Numbered from the stretch's first letter, positions 15,751-24,066 are shown. The stretch: 64,000 nt of DNA from Thalassospira lohafexi (GCF_002844275.1 NZ_NXGX01000004.1:434001-498000), one strand, 5' to 3'. A program made the numbers and translations. The notes: generated by a model not told the origin, from the sequence alone.

Positions 15751-16025
15751 CCGTCGCGGTTGGTGAGGTTGTCAAAAAAACTGTTGGCGTCTTCGCCTTT
15801 TTGATCGGCAATCTGGTGCAGGCCAGTACGAATGCCATCAACCGCATCGTTGTATTCCAGCCGATTTTGCATGTCCTGCCACGCCTTGGCATCCATCACA
15901 ACCAAAGATGCCTTGCCATTGACGGTGAGGACGGTCGGTTGCTGGGTTTCTTGCAGGCGTTTGGTGAAGGCGACCGTGTCGCGTTTGAACTCGGTCAGTG
16001 GGCGAATATCCTTGGTGATGTCCAT
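15747..16025 (-). CDS. Phd/YefM-family antitoxin
   Basis: 92 residues. The start DITKDIRPLTEFKRDTVAFT, then RLQETQQPTVLTVNGKASLV and VMDAKAWQDM, is typical of Phd/YefM antitoxins (P-x-T-x-F/L-x-R, then P-x-x-LT-x-NG, then V-x-x-x-x-Y/W). It is the first gene of the pair and lies 15 bases from a perfect palindrome (16040-16055) that is a likely operator. The C-terminal tail is acidic and would wrap the toxin. Confidence 0.88.
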   Translation of the reverse strand: MDITKDIRPLTEFKRDTVAFTKRLQETQQPTVLTVNGKASLVVMDAKAWQDMQNRLEYNDAVDGIRTGLHQIADQKGEDANSFFDNLTNRDG

Positions 16026-16039
16026 GTCGCACCTTTAAA

Positions 16040-16055
16040 GCATTTAATTAAATGC
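16040..16055 (-). promoter_or_regulatory. 16-bp perfect palindrome, Phd/YefM operator candidate
   Basis: GCATTTAATTAAATGC is a perfect palindrome 15 bases upstream of the antitoxin start on the minus strand. Position and symmetry fit autoregulation by the antitoxin dimer. Confidence 0.7.
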
Positions 16056-16137
16056 CAATTTAACATGATTTTGATGCGTGTGAAAGCGGGGCGTTTGACT
16101 TCGCCGATCCGGGAGGGCTGTGGTCTGCATCTTGCTA

Positions 16138-16261
16138 CATGGACCCCCGCCTTCGCGGGGGTGACGGATGGGTGCGGGGGGCTGTCGGTGCGGGGGCTGT
16201 CACGAAGAAGGGGCGGGTTTTCTGTCATCTTCGTCATGCCCGCGCAGGCGGGCATCCAATG
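16138..16261. repeat. REP-type palindrome pair
   Basis: CCCCCGCCTTCGCGGGGG lies around 16144-16161 and ATGCCCGCGCAGGCGGGCAT around 16235-16254, in opposite orientation. Nothing else is seen in the gap 16056-16364. Confidence 0.8.
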
Positions 16262-16364
16262 TTCTGAAGTGAGTTCGGCGCGCAACCTATGCGCAATACG
16301 CCGGTTGAACTTATCCTTTGGGTTGATATAGGGTTGGGGCCTGTTGACCACTTGGGAGGGCGTT

Positions 16365-16802
16365 GTGAAGGGTTTGTGTGCGGCACTGTTGCTTGGCGGG
16401 TTGGGGGTGTTTTTTGTGCGTGCCCCCGCGTTCGCGTCGGAAACCTGGGAGGTTTATGCGACAAGTTTCCCCGGCACCGGTGACGTGGCGTGCTATGTGA
16501 CATCGCCCAACACGCATGTGCGGTTCAAGTTTTTCCGGTCGCGCGAATATGTCCAGCGCACACTGGAATTCGTTGCCCCCATAACCCAGCGTCTGGAAAT
16601 CACCGCGCAGATTGGCGATAAGGTTTTCAAGGCGCCGGGCAATGATGTGTTTTACTGGACCGCTCCGGCAATCAAGACGGCCATTCTGGACGCCCCGGAC
16701 ATGACGGTTAGCTGGACCAGTCCTGCGGGTGTGGCGATGGAAAAGCAGGTTGATCTTGCCGGTTTCAAGGACAAGTACCGCGAATGTGCGGCACGGATAT
16801 AG
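16365..16802 (+). CDS. Exported protein of unknown function
   Basis: 145 residues from GTG 16365, supported by GGGAGGG at 16354-16360; in-frame TTG starts lie upstream. A signal peptide (LCAALLLGGLGVFFVRAPAF, then ASE) is followed by a mature domain of about 120 residues containing TSFPGTGDVACYVTSPN, then FFRSREYVQRTLEFVAPI. Two Cys (at the start and the end of the mature part) could pair. No family is recognised. The next gene is 60 bases on and in the same direction. Confidence 0.6.
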   Translation: MKGLCAALLLGGLGVFFVRAPAFASETWEVYATSFPGTGDVACYVTSPNTHVRFKFFRSREYVQRTLEFVAPITQRLEITAQIGDKVFKAPGNDVFYWTAPAIKTAILDAPDMTVSWTSPAGVAMEKQVDLAGFKDKYRECAARI

Positions 16803-16862
16803 CGGGCAATAAGTTCGCCCTTTGTGCTTGCGGCGCGGGGTGCGACCCCCTAAATTCCATCC

Positions 16863-17222
16863 ATGACAAACACAACAGATACTACAATCTATCGCGTACT
16901 GGGGTCGGACGAATGGGCGCAGGCCCTGTCAGACGGGCAGTATGACGGTGCGCCGCACGATATCGCCGATGGTTTTATCCATTTTTCGACGGGCGATACG
17001 TTGGCCGCAACCCTTGCGCTGCATTATGCCGGGCGCGATCATTTAAAACTTCTGCGCGTGCCGGTCGCCCCGATTGCCGATAAGCTAAAATGGGAACCGG
17101 CCCGTGGTGGCACGCTGTTCCCGCATCTTTATGATGTGCTGTCGGTGGAATATGTCACGCGCGTTGATGACGTGCGGCTGGGCGATGACGGGGTGCATGT
17201 GCTGCCCGAAGAATTGCGTTAA
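16863..17222 (+). CDS. DUF952 family protein
   Basis: 119 residues. The sequence has the DUF952 pattern: IYRVLGSDEWAQALSDGQYD, then IADGFIHFSTGDTLAATLAL, then YAGRDHLKLLRVPVAPI and KWEPARGGTLFPHLYDVLS. These small proteins have a beta-barrel fold related to ADP-ribosyl-transfer-like domains and are widespread but uncharacterised. Length is normal. It stands alone between an exported protein and an ExoD gene. Confidence 0.88.
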   Translation: MTNTTDTTIYRVLGSDEWAQALSDGQYDGAPHDIADGFIHFSTGDTLAATLALHYAGRDHLKLLRVPVAPIADKLKWEPARGGTLFPHLYDVLSVEYVTRVDDVRLGDDGVHVLPEELR

Positions 17223-17385
17223 GCCACCTTATTGCTGATACCGCCCGGGGTGGAACCAAACCACCCCGCCCGACGTTGTCAGGATATGCGTATTTACCCT
17301 TTTTATAGCTGTTTTTATACCGGTGTCGGGCGTGCGTGCCTTGGGACTGGGACTGGTCCTGCCACACATGGGCGGAGCCACCATC

Positions 17386-17976
17386 ATGGATAAACCCGAC
17401 ATCACATCGGTGCGCGAGATTGTCGCGCGCCTTGAACGCCGTGGTGAGGGCGCCAGCATGGTGTCGGTTGGCGATATGGTTTCGGAATTTGGACGGCGCA
17501 GCCATGGGCCGTTCTTGTTCCTGCCAGCCCTGATCGGGGTGTCGCCATTGTCGGGGATCCCGATGGTGCCGGCCTTTCTGGCGATTATCATCGCGCTTTT
17601 TTCCCTGCAAATCCTGTTGGGGCGCGATCACCTGTGGCTGCCCGATTTTATTGCAAAACGCCATGTTAACGGCGCGCGGGTTCAGCACGCGATGGACCGG
17701 CTGACCCCGACGGCACAGCGGATGGACCGCTGGTTTGGTGGGCGGTTGGCCCATCTGACCGGGCCGATTGGCATCCGGGTGGCGGCCCTTGTCTGTCTGG
17801 TGCTGTCGTTCACCGTGCCGTTTTTTGAAATGGTGCCCTTTGCCGGGATTATTCCGATGATGGCGATTGCCGTGTTTGGTTTGGCGATCACGGTGCGCGA
17901 CGGGGCGTTGATGATTGGCGGGCTTGTCCTGACCACCGGGGCGGTGGTGTTTTTGGGGCCGATGGTGTTGGGTTAG
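17386..17976 (+). CDS. ExoD-family membrane protein
   Basis: 196 residues from ATG 17386 (GGAG 8 bases upstream); the frame is open back to 17323. The cytoplasmic start (SVREIVARLERRGEGASMVS) precedes GRRSHGPFLFLPALIGVSPL, then IPMVPAFLAIIIALFSLQIL, and two further hydrophobic segments in the C-terminal half. This is the ExoD pattern. The family was named from a Sinorhizobium exopolysaccharide gene and includes small integral membrane proteins of unknown activity. Confidence 0.82.
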   Translation: MDKPDITSVREIVARLERRGEGASMVSVGDMVSEFGRRSHGPFLFLPALIGVSPLSGIPMVPAFLAIIIALFSLQILLGRDHLWLPDFIAKRHVNGARVQHAMDRLTPTAQRMDRWFGGRLAHLTGPIGIRVAALVCLVLSFTVPFFEMVPFAGIIPMMAIAVFGLAITVRDGALMIGGLVLTTGAVVFLGPMVLG

Positions 17977-17992
17977 GCCTTGATCAATGCCA

Positions 17993-18220
17993 TCATCCGG
18001 CCCAGTGATAGAGCCGTCCGCCATCCTTTTTTCTACCAGTATCGGTAACACCGGGCAGTTCGCCCGCCCGCACGGCATCCATGAAGGCATGGCCGAGCTT
18101 GACCTTATCGCCGATGTAAAGTTGGTCCCACCCCGAACCATAGATTTCGGGGAAATGAAACGGGCCGGGGGTGCGGGTTTGTAGGGCGGAGATCAGGGTG
18201 TTGAGATCAAGTTTTGGCAT
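17993..18220 (-). CDS. Small DUF1413-like protein
   Basis: About 75 residues if it starts at the internal Met near 18220 (sequence begins PKLDLNTLISALQT); a longer frame to 18301 has an unlikely N-terminus. The pattern PFHFPEIYGSGWDQLYIGDK, then LGHAFMDAVRAGELPGV, fits DUF1413, a small domain of unknown function. It is convergent with the ExoD gene and precedes a bidirectional terminator on its upstream side. Confidence 0.6.
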   Translation of the reverse strand: MPKLDLNTLISALQTRTPGPFHFPEIYGSGWDQLYIGDKVKLGHAFMDAVRAGELPGVTDTGRKKDGGRLYHWAG

Positions 18221-18301
18221 GGCCCCAGCGTAGCATATTTGCCGGTGGAGTGCAGCCGCAGCCGGGCGTGCGAAACTAAACAGTGTTAACGTTGCCAGCA
18301 T

Positions 18302-18337
18302 AAAAAAACAGCCCGCCGGTGAGTGGCGGGCTGTTTT
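18302..18337. terminator. Bidirectional rho-independent terminator
   Basis: ACAGCCCGCC (18308-18317) pairs with GGCGGGCTGT (18325-18334), with a run of A before and T after. It lies just downstream of the minus-strand flavin oxidoreductase and would end that transcript. Confidence 0.8.
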
Positions 18338-18367
18338 GTGGTGGATGCGATACGCGCGCGGTGGGTT

Positions 18368-19477
18368 TTACACCAGTTCGGCCAAGGCGGCGGGGTTGAA
18401 GTCTTCGAGACTGTCAAACGCGCCTTTTTGCACCTTGTTGGTCCACTGCGCATCAGAGATCAGCGCACGGCCGACGGCGATCAGGTCAAACTCACCCTTC
18501 TCCATACGCTCGGTCAGGGCATCAAGCCCGGCCTTTTCCGAAGATTCGCCCGAAAACGCGCCGATGAAGTCCGATGACAGGCCGACAGAACCGACCGAAA
18601 TGGTTGCGGCCCCGGTCAGTTTTTTGGCCCAACCGGCAAAGTTCAGGCCCTTTTCGCCGTCCAGTTCGGGGAATTCCGGTTCCCAGAAACGGCGTTGCGA
18701 CGCGTGAATGATATCCACCCCGGCCTCAACCAATGGGGCCAGCCAATCGGTCATTTCATCGGGGGTGGTGGCAAGGCGGGCGGTGAAATCCTGCTGTTTC
18801 CATTGGCTGACACGCAGGATGATCGGGAAATCTTCGCCAACGGCCGCACGCATGGCGCTAACCACTTCGCGGGCAAAGGTCGATCGTTCCTTGATTGTTT
18901 TGCCGCCAAAGCGATCGGTGCGCAGGTTGGTGCCCGACCAGAAGAACTGATCAATCAGATAGCCGTGTGCGCCGTGAATTTCAAAGGTATCAAACCCGGC
19001 GTTTTTGGCATCAAGGGCGGCCTTGGCAAAGGCGGCAATGGTGTCGGCAATGTCAGACTCAGACATGGTGTTGCCGCGCGGCTCATCGGGGCCAACAAGG
19101 CCAGACGGGCTTTCGACCGGGGCATCTGGTTCCCATTCGGTATAGCGGGTGGAGCCGGTGTGCCAGATTTGCGGGCCCATTTTGCCGCCAGCCTCATGCA
19201 CGGCCTTGGCAACATTGGTCCAGCCCGCCATGGCGTCAGCGCCGTGGAAAAACGGAATGGCCGGATCATTGCGCGATGCCGGACGGTCCACAACCGTGCC
19301 TTCCGACAGGATCAGACCAACGCCGCCTTCGGCGCGCTTGCGGTAATATTGGGCATTGATCGCACCGGGAACGCCGTTTTCGGCCTTGGTCCGGGTCATC
19401 GGCGCCATGACGATACGGTTGGGCAGGGTCAGGGATTTCAGCGCAAAGGGCTGAAACAGAATGTCTGTGTTGCTCAT
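18368..19477 (-). CDS. Old yellow enzyme family flavin oxidoreductase (ene-reductase)
   Basis: 369 residues, full family length. The TIM barrel begins LFQPFALKSLTLPNRIVMAP followed by MTRTKAENG. The substrate-binding His pair is in FEIHGAHGYLIDQFF, and the FMN phosphate region is near the C-terminus (GLDALTERMEKGEFDLIAVG, then RALISD). These enzymes reduce activated C=C bonds of enones, quinones and nitro compounds with NAD(P)H. It is divergent from an HxlR-type regulator gene with a dyad between them, a common layout for enzymes that are induced by electrophiles. Confidence 0.92.
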   Translation of the reverse strand: MSNTDILFQPFALKSLTLPNRIVMAPMTRTKAENGVPGAINAQYYRKRAEGGVGLILSEGTVVDRPASRNDPAIPFFHGADAMAGWTNVAKAVHEAGGKMGPQIWHTGSTRYTEWEPDAPVESPSGLVGPDEPRGNTMSESDIADTIAAFAKAALDAKNAGFDTFEIHGAHGYLIDQFFWSGTNLRTDRFGGKTIKERSTFAREVVSAMRAAVGEDFPIILRVSQWKQQDFTARLATTPDEMTDWLAPLVEAGVDIIHASQRRFWEPEFPELDGEKGLNFAGWAKKLTGAATISVGSVGLSSDFIGAFSGESSEKAGLDALTERMEKGEFDLIAVGRALISDAQWTNKVQKGAFDSLEDFNPAALAELV

Positions 19478-19517
19478 CGCGGAGCCTCCGAAACTATGAA
19501 AGTCTATGTTGGAGACT

Positions 19518-19535
19518 AGATATATGATATATACT
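19518..19535. promoter_or_regulatory. AT-rich dyad between the flavin oxidoreductase and hxlR-type genes
   Basis: AGATATATGATATATACT reads almost the same on both strands. It lies 41 bases upstream of the oxidoreductase start in the divergent region. HxlR-family regulators bind AT-rich dyads, so this is the best operator candidate. Confidence 0.45.
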
Positions 19536-19650
19536 TGGTGTCAATGAGGCACCTTTATGAAACCAGGTATACTCAAGGAAACCACCCGCGCCATGACGGG
19601 TGGGCAATGTGGGACGCAAAGCACCGGGAAGAGGACCGGAAAGAGGAAAT

Positions 19651-20034
19651 ATGATGATGAAAGAATGTTCGATTGAGAAATTTAGCGCCGACTGCCCGTC
19701 GCGCCTGCTGTTTGATCAGATTGCCGATAAATGGTCGATGATGATTTTGGCGGTGCTGGCCAAGGAGCCGCTTCGGTTTAACGCGATCAAGCGCGGGCTT
19801 GAGGGCATCACGCAAAAGGCCCTGACCCAGACGCTGCGCAAACTTGAGCGCAACGGCATCATTGCGCGCCACGTGATCGCGACATCGCCGGTCGCGGTGG
19901 AATATGAAATCACCCCGCTTGGCCGCACCCTGATTGAACCGTTCAAGGCCCTTTATGCCTGGACCAATGATAAAATGCCCGAGGTTGAGGCGGCGCGGGC
20001 GGCGTTTGATGCGCGGATGGGGGAGAAGGTTTAG
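19651..20034 (+). CDS. HxlR-family transcriptional regulator
   Basis: 127 residues from ATG 19651, with AGAGG at 19642-19646. The winged helix is clear: FDQIADKWSMMILAVLAKEP, then LRFNAIKRGLEGITQKALTQ, then TLRKLERNGIIARHV and VEYEITPLGRTLIEP. Cys residues occur near the N-terminus (KECSIEKFSADCP, Cys at about 6 and 15). Several HxlR-type regulators (YodB-like) sense quinones or aldehydes through N-terminal Cys, so this one may sense the substrates of the adjacent ene-reductase. The sensing role is inference. Confidence 0.88.
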   Translation: MMMKECSIEKFSADCPSRLLFDQIADKWSMMILAVLAKEPLRFNAIKRGLEGITQKALTQTLRKLERNGIIARHVIATSPVAVEYEITPLGRTLIEPFKALYAWTNDKMPEVEAARAAFDARMGEKV

Positions 20035-20048
20035 GAGCCTCAGTATTC

Positions 20049-21398
20049 CTAGGAACCGATGCCCCAGCCGCCGCCCTGTGCGATGAAGGCGTCGCGGGGT
20101 GTTTGTCTGACTGCGACATTGAGTATTTTGGCAAGGGTCGCGATATTTTGCGCGATCATATCCCGGCAGGCTTTTAAGCCGCTTCCTTCGAGTGTTTCCA
20201 GATTGTCTTCGATGGCCTGAAGAAGTCCGCACAATTCATTGAAGTATCGGGTGCGGGATTTTTCGGTGCGCATGATGCGGTTAAATCCGATCCCGGAAAG
20301 GAAGGCGGCGACATCAGATGGGGTCAGGTCCTCAATCTTTTTGGCCTGACCGATATGAAACGAAAAATCATGGGTGACGGATGGGTCAAGAACCACCGGG
20401 ACAATGTCATAGGCCGGGGCGAGGTGCGGCTTTTGGCCGTGTGCCGGATACAGGATCGCATGATTTTTGGCATGATTGTCGGTATTGCCGACCACCAGAT
20501 TGAAGATGGATAAAAGAACAAAATTCTGCCGCGAGATGAGCGGGACGTCGGTTTCACCAAGGATATACGATACGCCCGCTGCGGAAAATTTGTGATCGTC
20601 ATTGCCGTTGCGTTCATATTTCAGGGTCGGGGCCAGCGAGAGCGCCTGACAGAAATCTTCCTGATGAATGCGATAGATTTTTCCGTTTTCGATTTTGCGA
20701 TCAAACCGTTCAATCAGAAGGGCCGTACCGCCAGAAACCTCAATCGGGTTCACATTTGCCACGGGCAGGGGCAAGACTTTGGATGCGAGTGTCATCAGGG
20801 CAGCTTCCTGATGAACAAGGGCCTCGTCGCCCTGTTTTGGGACTTTGATAATATGTGTGGTCGGTGCGCCAGAGCCCGGTTTGGGCAGGGCGAACTGTTG
20901 GTTTTCAAGGCGCGTGACCGCGATCTTTCCTTGAACCCCGGCCAAGGGGGATGGATCATTTTGGCCGTCTGGAAGCCGTCGCCGGTCGCGCAGGTTGATC
21001 AGGATGTCATCAAGGTCTTTGGTTGAAACCCGATCATAATCACGGGAGATATCGCCGGGCATTTTGGCCGGTTTTTCGCCCGAAGGGACGCAGGATATCG
21101 CACCGGGACAATCGCGGCCGACGTGATAAAGCAATCCGGCGATGTCATCGCGGTCAATGCGGTGTTTTGCCATGACTTGTTCAAGGGAATTGTTTTCCTG
21201 CAACAGGTTGGCAAAGAAGCCGCGCGTTTTGTGATCGGTAAAATGTTGCTGCGAGGCGGGCAGCGAGATCGACAATTGGGTGTTCGTGCGAGCCGCATCA
21301 TCGCTGTAGACAAAGCCAAGCGATTTGTCAGCAGCGCCGTTAAGCTGGCCGATGGGGGTGTCGAGCCCTTCGAGATACACATCAAGCCGTTTGGTCAT
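20049..21398 (-). CDS. hipA: HipA-type serine/threonine kinase toxin
   Basis: 449 residues from the Met at 21398 (TKRLDVYLEGLDTPIG). The HipA N-domain (FFANLLQEN) is followed by the kinase: PSPLAGVQGKIAV (148-161) at the activation segment, with S150 close to the Ser that is autophosphorylated in E. coli HipA; ATP-lysine in HIIKVP (K185); RIHQEDFCQAL; catalytic NTDNHAKNHAI (D307); metal site LAPAYDIV (D331). HipA phosphorylates glutamyl-tRNA synthetase and induces persistence in E. coli. All catalytic residues are present. It overlaps the antitoxin gene by 17 bases. Confidence 0.9.
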   Translation of the reverse strand: MTKRLDVYLEGLDTPIGQLNGAADKSLGFVYSDDAARTNTQLSISLPASQQHFTDHKTRGFFANLLQENNSLEQVMAKHRIDRDDIAGLLYHVGRDCPGAISCVPSGEKPAKMPGDISRDYDRVSTKDLDDILINLRDRRRLPDGQNDPSPLAGVQGKIAVTRLENQQFALPKPGSGAPTTHIIKVPKQGDEALVHQEAALMTLASKVLPLPVANVNPIEVSGGTALLIERFDRKIENGKIYRIHQEDFCQALSLAPTLKYERNGNDDHKFSAAGVSYILGETDVPLISRQNFVLLSIFNLVVGNTDNHAKNHAILYPAHGQKPHLAPAYDIVPVVLDPSVTHDFSFHIGQAKKIEDLTPSDVAAFLSGIGFNRIMRTEKSRTRYFNELCGLLQAIEDNLETLEGSGLKACRDMIAQNIATLAKILNVAVRQTPRDAFIAQGGGWGIGS

Positions 21399-21648
21399 CA
21401 GATGCGTCCTCATACCCCAGTTTAAGGCCAAGTTCCCGGCAGACATCCAGCGCCAGGCCGACATTGACGCCGGGCATGCCTTTTTCCAGCTCGCCAATCA
21501 GTTGCCGTGACACGCCCATCATTGACGCAAGATAGGCTTGTGTCATTTTCAACCGCTTTCGGCGTGTGCGAATGGCCGTGGCAAGGTCATGTGTATCTTT
21601 GATGAAGGCTGTCATGTCGCGGCCTAAAATGTCAGGAATATTTGACAT
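21382..21648 (-). CDS. hipB: HipB-type antitoxin (Xre HTH)
   Basis: 88 residues. The central helix-turn-helix reads RRKRLKMTQAYLASMMGVSR followed by QLIGELEKGMPGVNVGLALD, the standard HipB/Xre pattern. Its gene precedes and overlaps hipA. One operator dyad covers its start codon and a second lies further upstream. It would repress the operon and hold HipA inactive. Confidence 0.9.
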   Translation of the reverse strand: MSNIPDILGRDMTAFIKDTHDLATAIRTRRKRLKMTQAYLASMMGVSRQLIGELEKGMPGVNVGLALDVCRELGLKLGYEDASDDQTA

Positions 21649-21705
21649 TATGCGGCAAATGACGGGAAAGTCAACAAATGTCAGGAATAACTGACAAAAC
21701 TGTCA
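21630..21705 (-). promoter_or_regulatory. HipB operators: TGTCA-N8-TGACA, two full sites and a third half
   Basis: TGTCA (21630-21634) with TGACA (21643-21647), and TGTCA (21679-21683) with TGACA (21692-21696), each keep an 8-base spacer and even share the spacer start GGAATA. A further TGTCA at 21701-21705 pairs with the second TGACA at a 4-base spacing. E. coli HipB sites are TATCC-N8-GGATA, so spacer length is the same while the half-site differs. The first site overlaps the hipB start codon. Confidence 0.8.
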
Positions 21706-21870
21706 ATTCTTGAGGTTTCCCCCGAAAATGTTAGATATAGCTTACATTGTTGGGCGAGCGAGACGTGAAGCAGAGCATCTGCACAGCGTGGTTTTGCCAT
21801 TGATCCTTGCCCTGCCAAGCGCACGCGCGTAAGAAAAGGGCTGGTGTTTGAAGTATCAAGGAGCTGTCGC

Positions 21871-23001
21871 GTGGGGTGGTATAAGTCACTGGTTTTGCCG
21901 ATTGTCCGCTGGATCGATGCGGAGACTGCACATGGTCTGGCGATCTGGGCGTTGAAAAACAATCTGGTGCCGCGCGCCGATGATGCAACCGATGCGACGC
22001 CCAGCCTTGAGACCGAAGTCTTTGGGCGCAAGTTTGCCAATCCGGTTGGTCTTGCCGCCGGGTTTGATAAAAACGGTGAAGTGCCCAATGCGGCGTTATC
22101 GCACGGGTTCGGTTTTGTTGAAATCGGATCGGTGACCCCCGAACCGCAGGCAGGCAATCCCAAGCCGCGTCTTTTCCGGCTTTATTCCGACCGCGCGGTG
22201 ATCAACCGCATGGGGTTTAATAATGACGGGGCCGATGTTGTTGCTGCCCGACTTCGCAAGCGTGCCCGGCGCGGTGTACTGGGGGCGAACCTTGGCAAAA
22301 ACAAATATTCCGAAGATGCCGCGTCTGATTACGCCAAGGGGGTCGAAGCCCTTGGCCCCTATGCCGATTATCTGGTGGTCAATGTTTCTTCGCCCAACAC
22401 GCCGGGCCTGCGCGCGCTTCAGGGCCGTGCGCCGCTTGAAAAGCTGCTGCGTGCGGTGATCAAGGCGCGCAATAGTTTTGCCAAGGGCGTGCCGGTGGTG
22501 CTTAAGGTGGCACCGGATTTGACCGATGAAGATAAATCCGACATTGCCGCCGTGGTGCTTAAGGTCAAGCTGGATGGGATGATCGTTTCAAACACGACAA
22601 TTGACCGTCCGGTAGGGCTTAATTCCTATGATCAGGATGAAAAGGGCGGTCTTTCCGGCCCGCCGTTGATGGCGCCATCGACCAAGGTTCTGGCTGATTT
22701 TTACCGTCTGACCGAGGGTAAAATTCCATTGATCGGGGTCGGCGGGATTGCATCGGGCAAGGATGCCTATGAGAAGATCCTCAATGGTGCGTCGCTCGTG
22801 CAGCTTTATTCTTCGCTGGTCTATCACGGGATGGATCTTGTCACCGAGATCAAGGAAGACCTTGTGCGCCGGTTGCGCAAAGACGGTTTTGCCAATGTGA
22901 GTGACGCGGTCGGGGCGGCCTTCCCGGAAATTTCGGGCAAGGGTGTTCCGGTGGATGAGGTGCGCGCGGCGAAGGAAGCGCAGGCGGCGAAGAAGAACTG
23001 A
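21871..23001 (+). CDS. pyrD: Dihydroorotate dehydrogenase, class 2 (quinone-linked)
   Basis: 376 residues from GTG 21871, with AAGGAG at 21858-21863; the frame is open to a GTG at 21844. It has an N-terminal membrane-associating helix (LVLPIVRWIDAETAHGLAIW), the start of the barrel at NPVGLAAGFDKNGE, GFVEIGSVTPEPQAGNPKPR, NRMGFNNDGAD, NVSSPNTPGLRALQ with the catalytic Ser region, and the FMN-phosphate site LIGVGGIASGKDAYEKI. It oxidises dihydroorotate to orotate in pyrimidine synthesis, passing electrons to ubiquinone. Divergent from hipB; a repeat pair follows. Confidence 0.97.
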   Translation: MGWYKSLVLPIVRWIDAETAHGLAIWALKNNLVPRADDATDATPSLETEVFGRKFANPVGLAAGFDKNGEVPNAALSHGFGFVEIGSVTPEPQAGNPKPRLFRLYSDRAVINRMGFNNDGADVVAARLRKRARRGVLGANLGKNKYSEDAASDYAKGVEALGPYADYLVVNVSSPNTPGLRALQGRAPLEKLLRAVIKARNSFAKGVPVVLKVAPDLTDEDKSDIAAVVLKVKLDGMIVSNTTIDRPVGLNSYDQDEKGGLSGPPLMAPSTKVLADFYRLTEGKIPLIGVGGIASGKDAYEKILNGASLVQLYSSLVYHGMDLVTEIKEDLVRRLRKDGFANVSDAVGAAFPEISGKGVPVDEVRAAKEAQAAKKN

Positions 23002-23014
23002 GCTTGCGGTGCGA

Positions 23015-23123
23015 GGTTCCCGTACCCGCCTTCGCGGGCACAGGCTCTTCGCGGGAATGACAGTGCCAAACCAAACGTTTGAACCCAGTTTCCCGTCATG
23101 CCCGCGCAGGCGGGCATCCATCT
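23015..23123. repeat. REP-type palindrome pair, first unit composite
   Basis: The region 23016-23061 contains CCCGCCTTCGCGGGC nested in a second arm pair (TTCCCG...CGGGAATGA), as though one unit had been inserted in another. ATGCCCGCGCAGGCGGGCAT lies around 23098-23117. Confidence 0.75.
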
Positions 23124-23161
23124 GCCAAGCAAGCAACATTTGAATAGAAACGGAAACACAT

Positions 23162-24043
23162 ATGCCGACCACCCCTTATAAAATGATCAATGGCCTGTCT
23201 GAAGTGATCGGCAATTATGATGCCGTGATCCTTGATCTTTGGGGGGTGGTGCATGACGGGGTGACACCCTATCCAAGCTCCATCCCGGCGATGGAAGCGC
23301 TTAAAAAGGCCGGTGTGCCGGTGGCGTTGTTGTCCAACGCGCCGCGCAGATCATCCGTGGTGACGGCGCGCATGGAAGAGATGGGCATTGCGCGCGATTT
23401 ATATGGTCCCGCCGTGGCGTCGGGCGAGATTGCCTATCATCAACTGCTTAGTCGGACTGATCCGTGGTATGCGAAACTTGGACGCAAGGTGTTTCGCACC
23501 GGGCCTGTGCGCGATCATTCGATGTTTGAAGGTCAGGATGTCGAGGTGGTCGATCATCTTGAGGATGCCGACTGGTTGCTGTGTACCGGCCCGAATGATG
23601 ATGATGCCAAGGTTTCAGACTATGAAGACATGCTGCATGCGGCCAAGGCGCTTGATCTGCCCATGCTGTGCCCCAACCCGGACCGTGAAGTGATCCGGGG
23701 CGGGGTGCGCATCATTTGTGCCGGGGCGATTGCCGGGCGGTATGAAGAACTTGGCGGCAATGTCCGCTGGGAAGGCAAGCCGCTGGCCAGTGCCTATGAC
23801 TTCTGCCTGCAGGCGTTTGATAAGGGCCCGGATGCGAAGTTGCTGGTGGTCGGTGACAGCATTTCGACCGACATTACCGGATCGAACAATGCCGGGCTGG
23901 ATGTGGTTCTGGTGACGGGTGGCATTCATGCCGAGGAACTGGATGCCCCGCGCGGGACGTTGCCCGACAAAGGCAAGCTGGATGCGCTTTTGGCGGCGAC
24001 GGATCGGCATATTACCTATGCGATGGGGGATTTCTGCTGGTAG
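23162..24043 (+). CDS. HAD-superfamily class IIA hydrolase (NagD-like)
   Basis: 293 residues. Motif I is AVILDLWGVVHDGVTPYP (residues about 21-38). It matches the TIGR01459-type HAD-IIA family, which has LDLWGVVHDG in place of the usual DxD, since Trp replaces the second position and Asp is kept only at the nucleophile. Motif II is VALLSNAPRRS. The end carries VVGDSISTDITGSNNAGLDV followed by VLVTGGIHAEEL. Such proteins act as phosphatases on small phosphorylated metabolites, but the substrate is not known. Confidence 0.88.
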   Translation: MPTTPYKMINGLSEVIGNYDAVILDLWGVVHDGVTPYPSSIPAMEALKKAGVPVALLSNAPRRSSVVTARMEEMGIARDLYGPAVASGEIAYHQLLSRTDPWYAKLGRKVFRTGPVRDHSMFEGQDVEVVDHLEDADWLLCTGPNDDDAKVSDYEDMLHAAKALDLPMLCPNPDREVIRGGVRIICAGAIAGRYEELGGNVRWEGKPLASAYDFCLQAFDKGPDAKLLVVGDSISTDITGSNNAGLDVVLVTGGIHAEELDAPRGTLPDKGKLDALLAATDRHITYAMGDFCW

Positions 24044-24066
24044 AGGCGTTTTACAGACCTGAACTA

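Noticed and set aside
1-16000. Integrase, attachment sites or tRNA marking the prophage ends
   Set aside because: No integrase gene, tRNA gene or convincing direct repeat was seen; the left end lies outside the window and the right end cannot be fixed.
17993-18301. Longer version of the DUF1413-like gene with a hydrophobic start
   Set aside because: The extra 27 residues look like chance translation upstream of the better internal start and do not form a good signal peptide.
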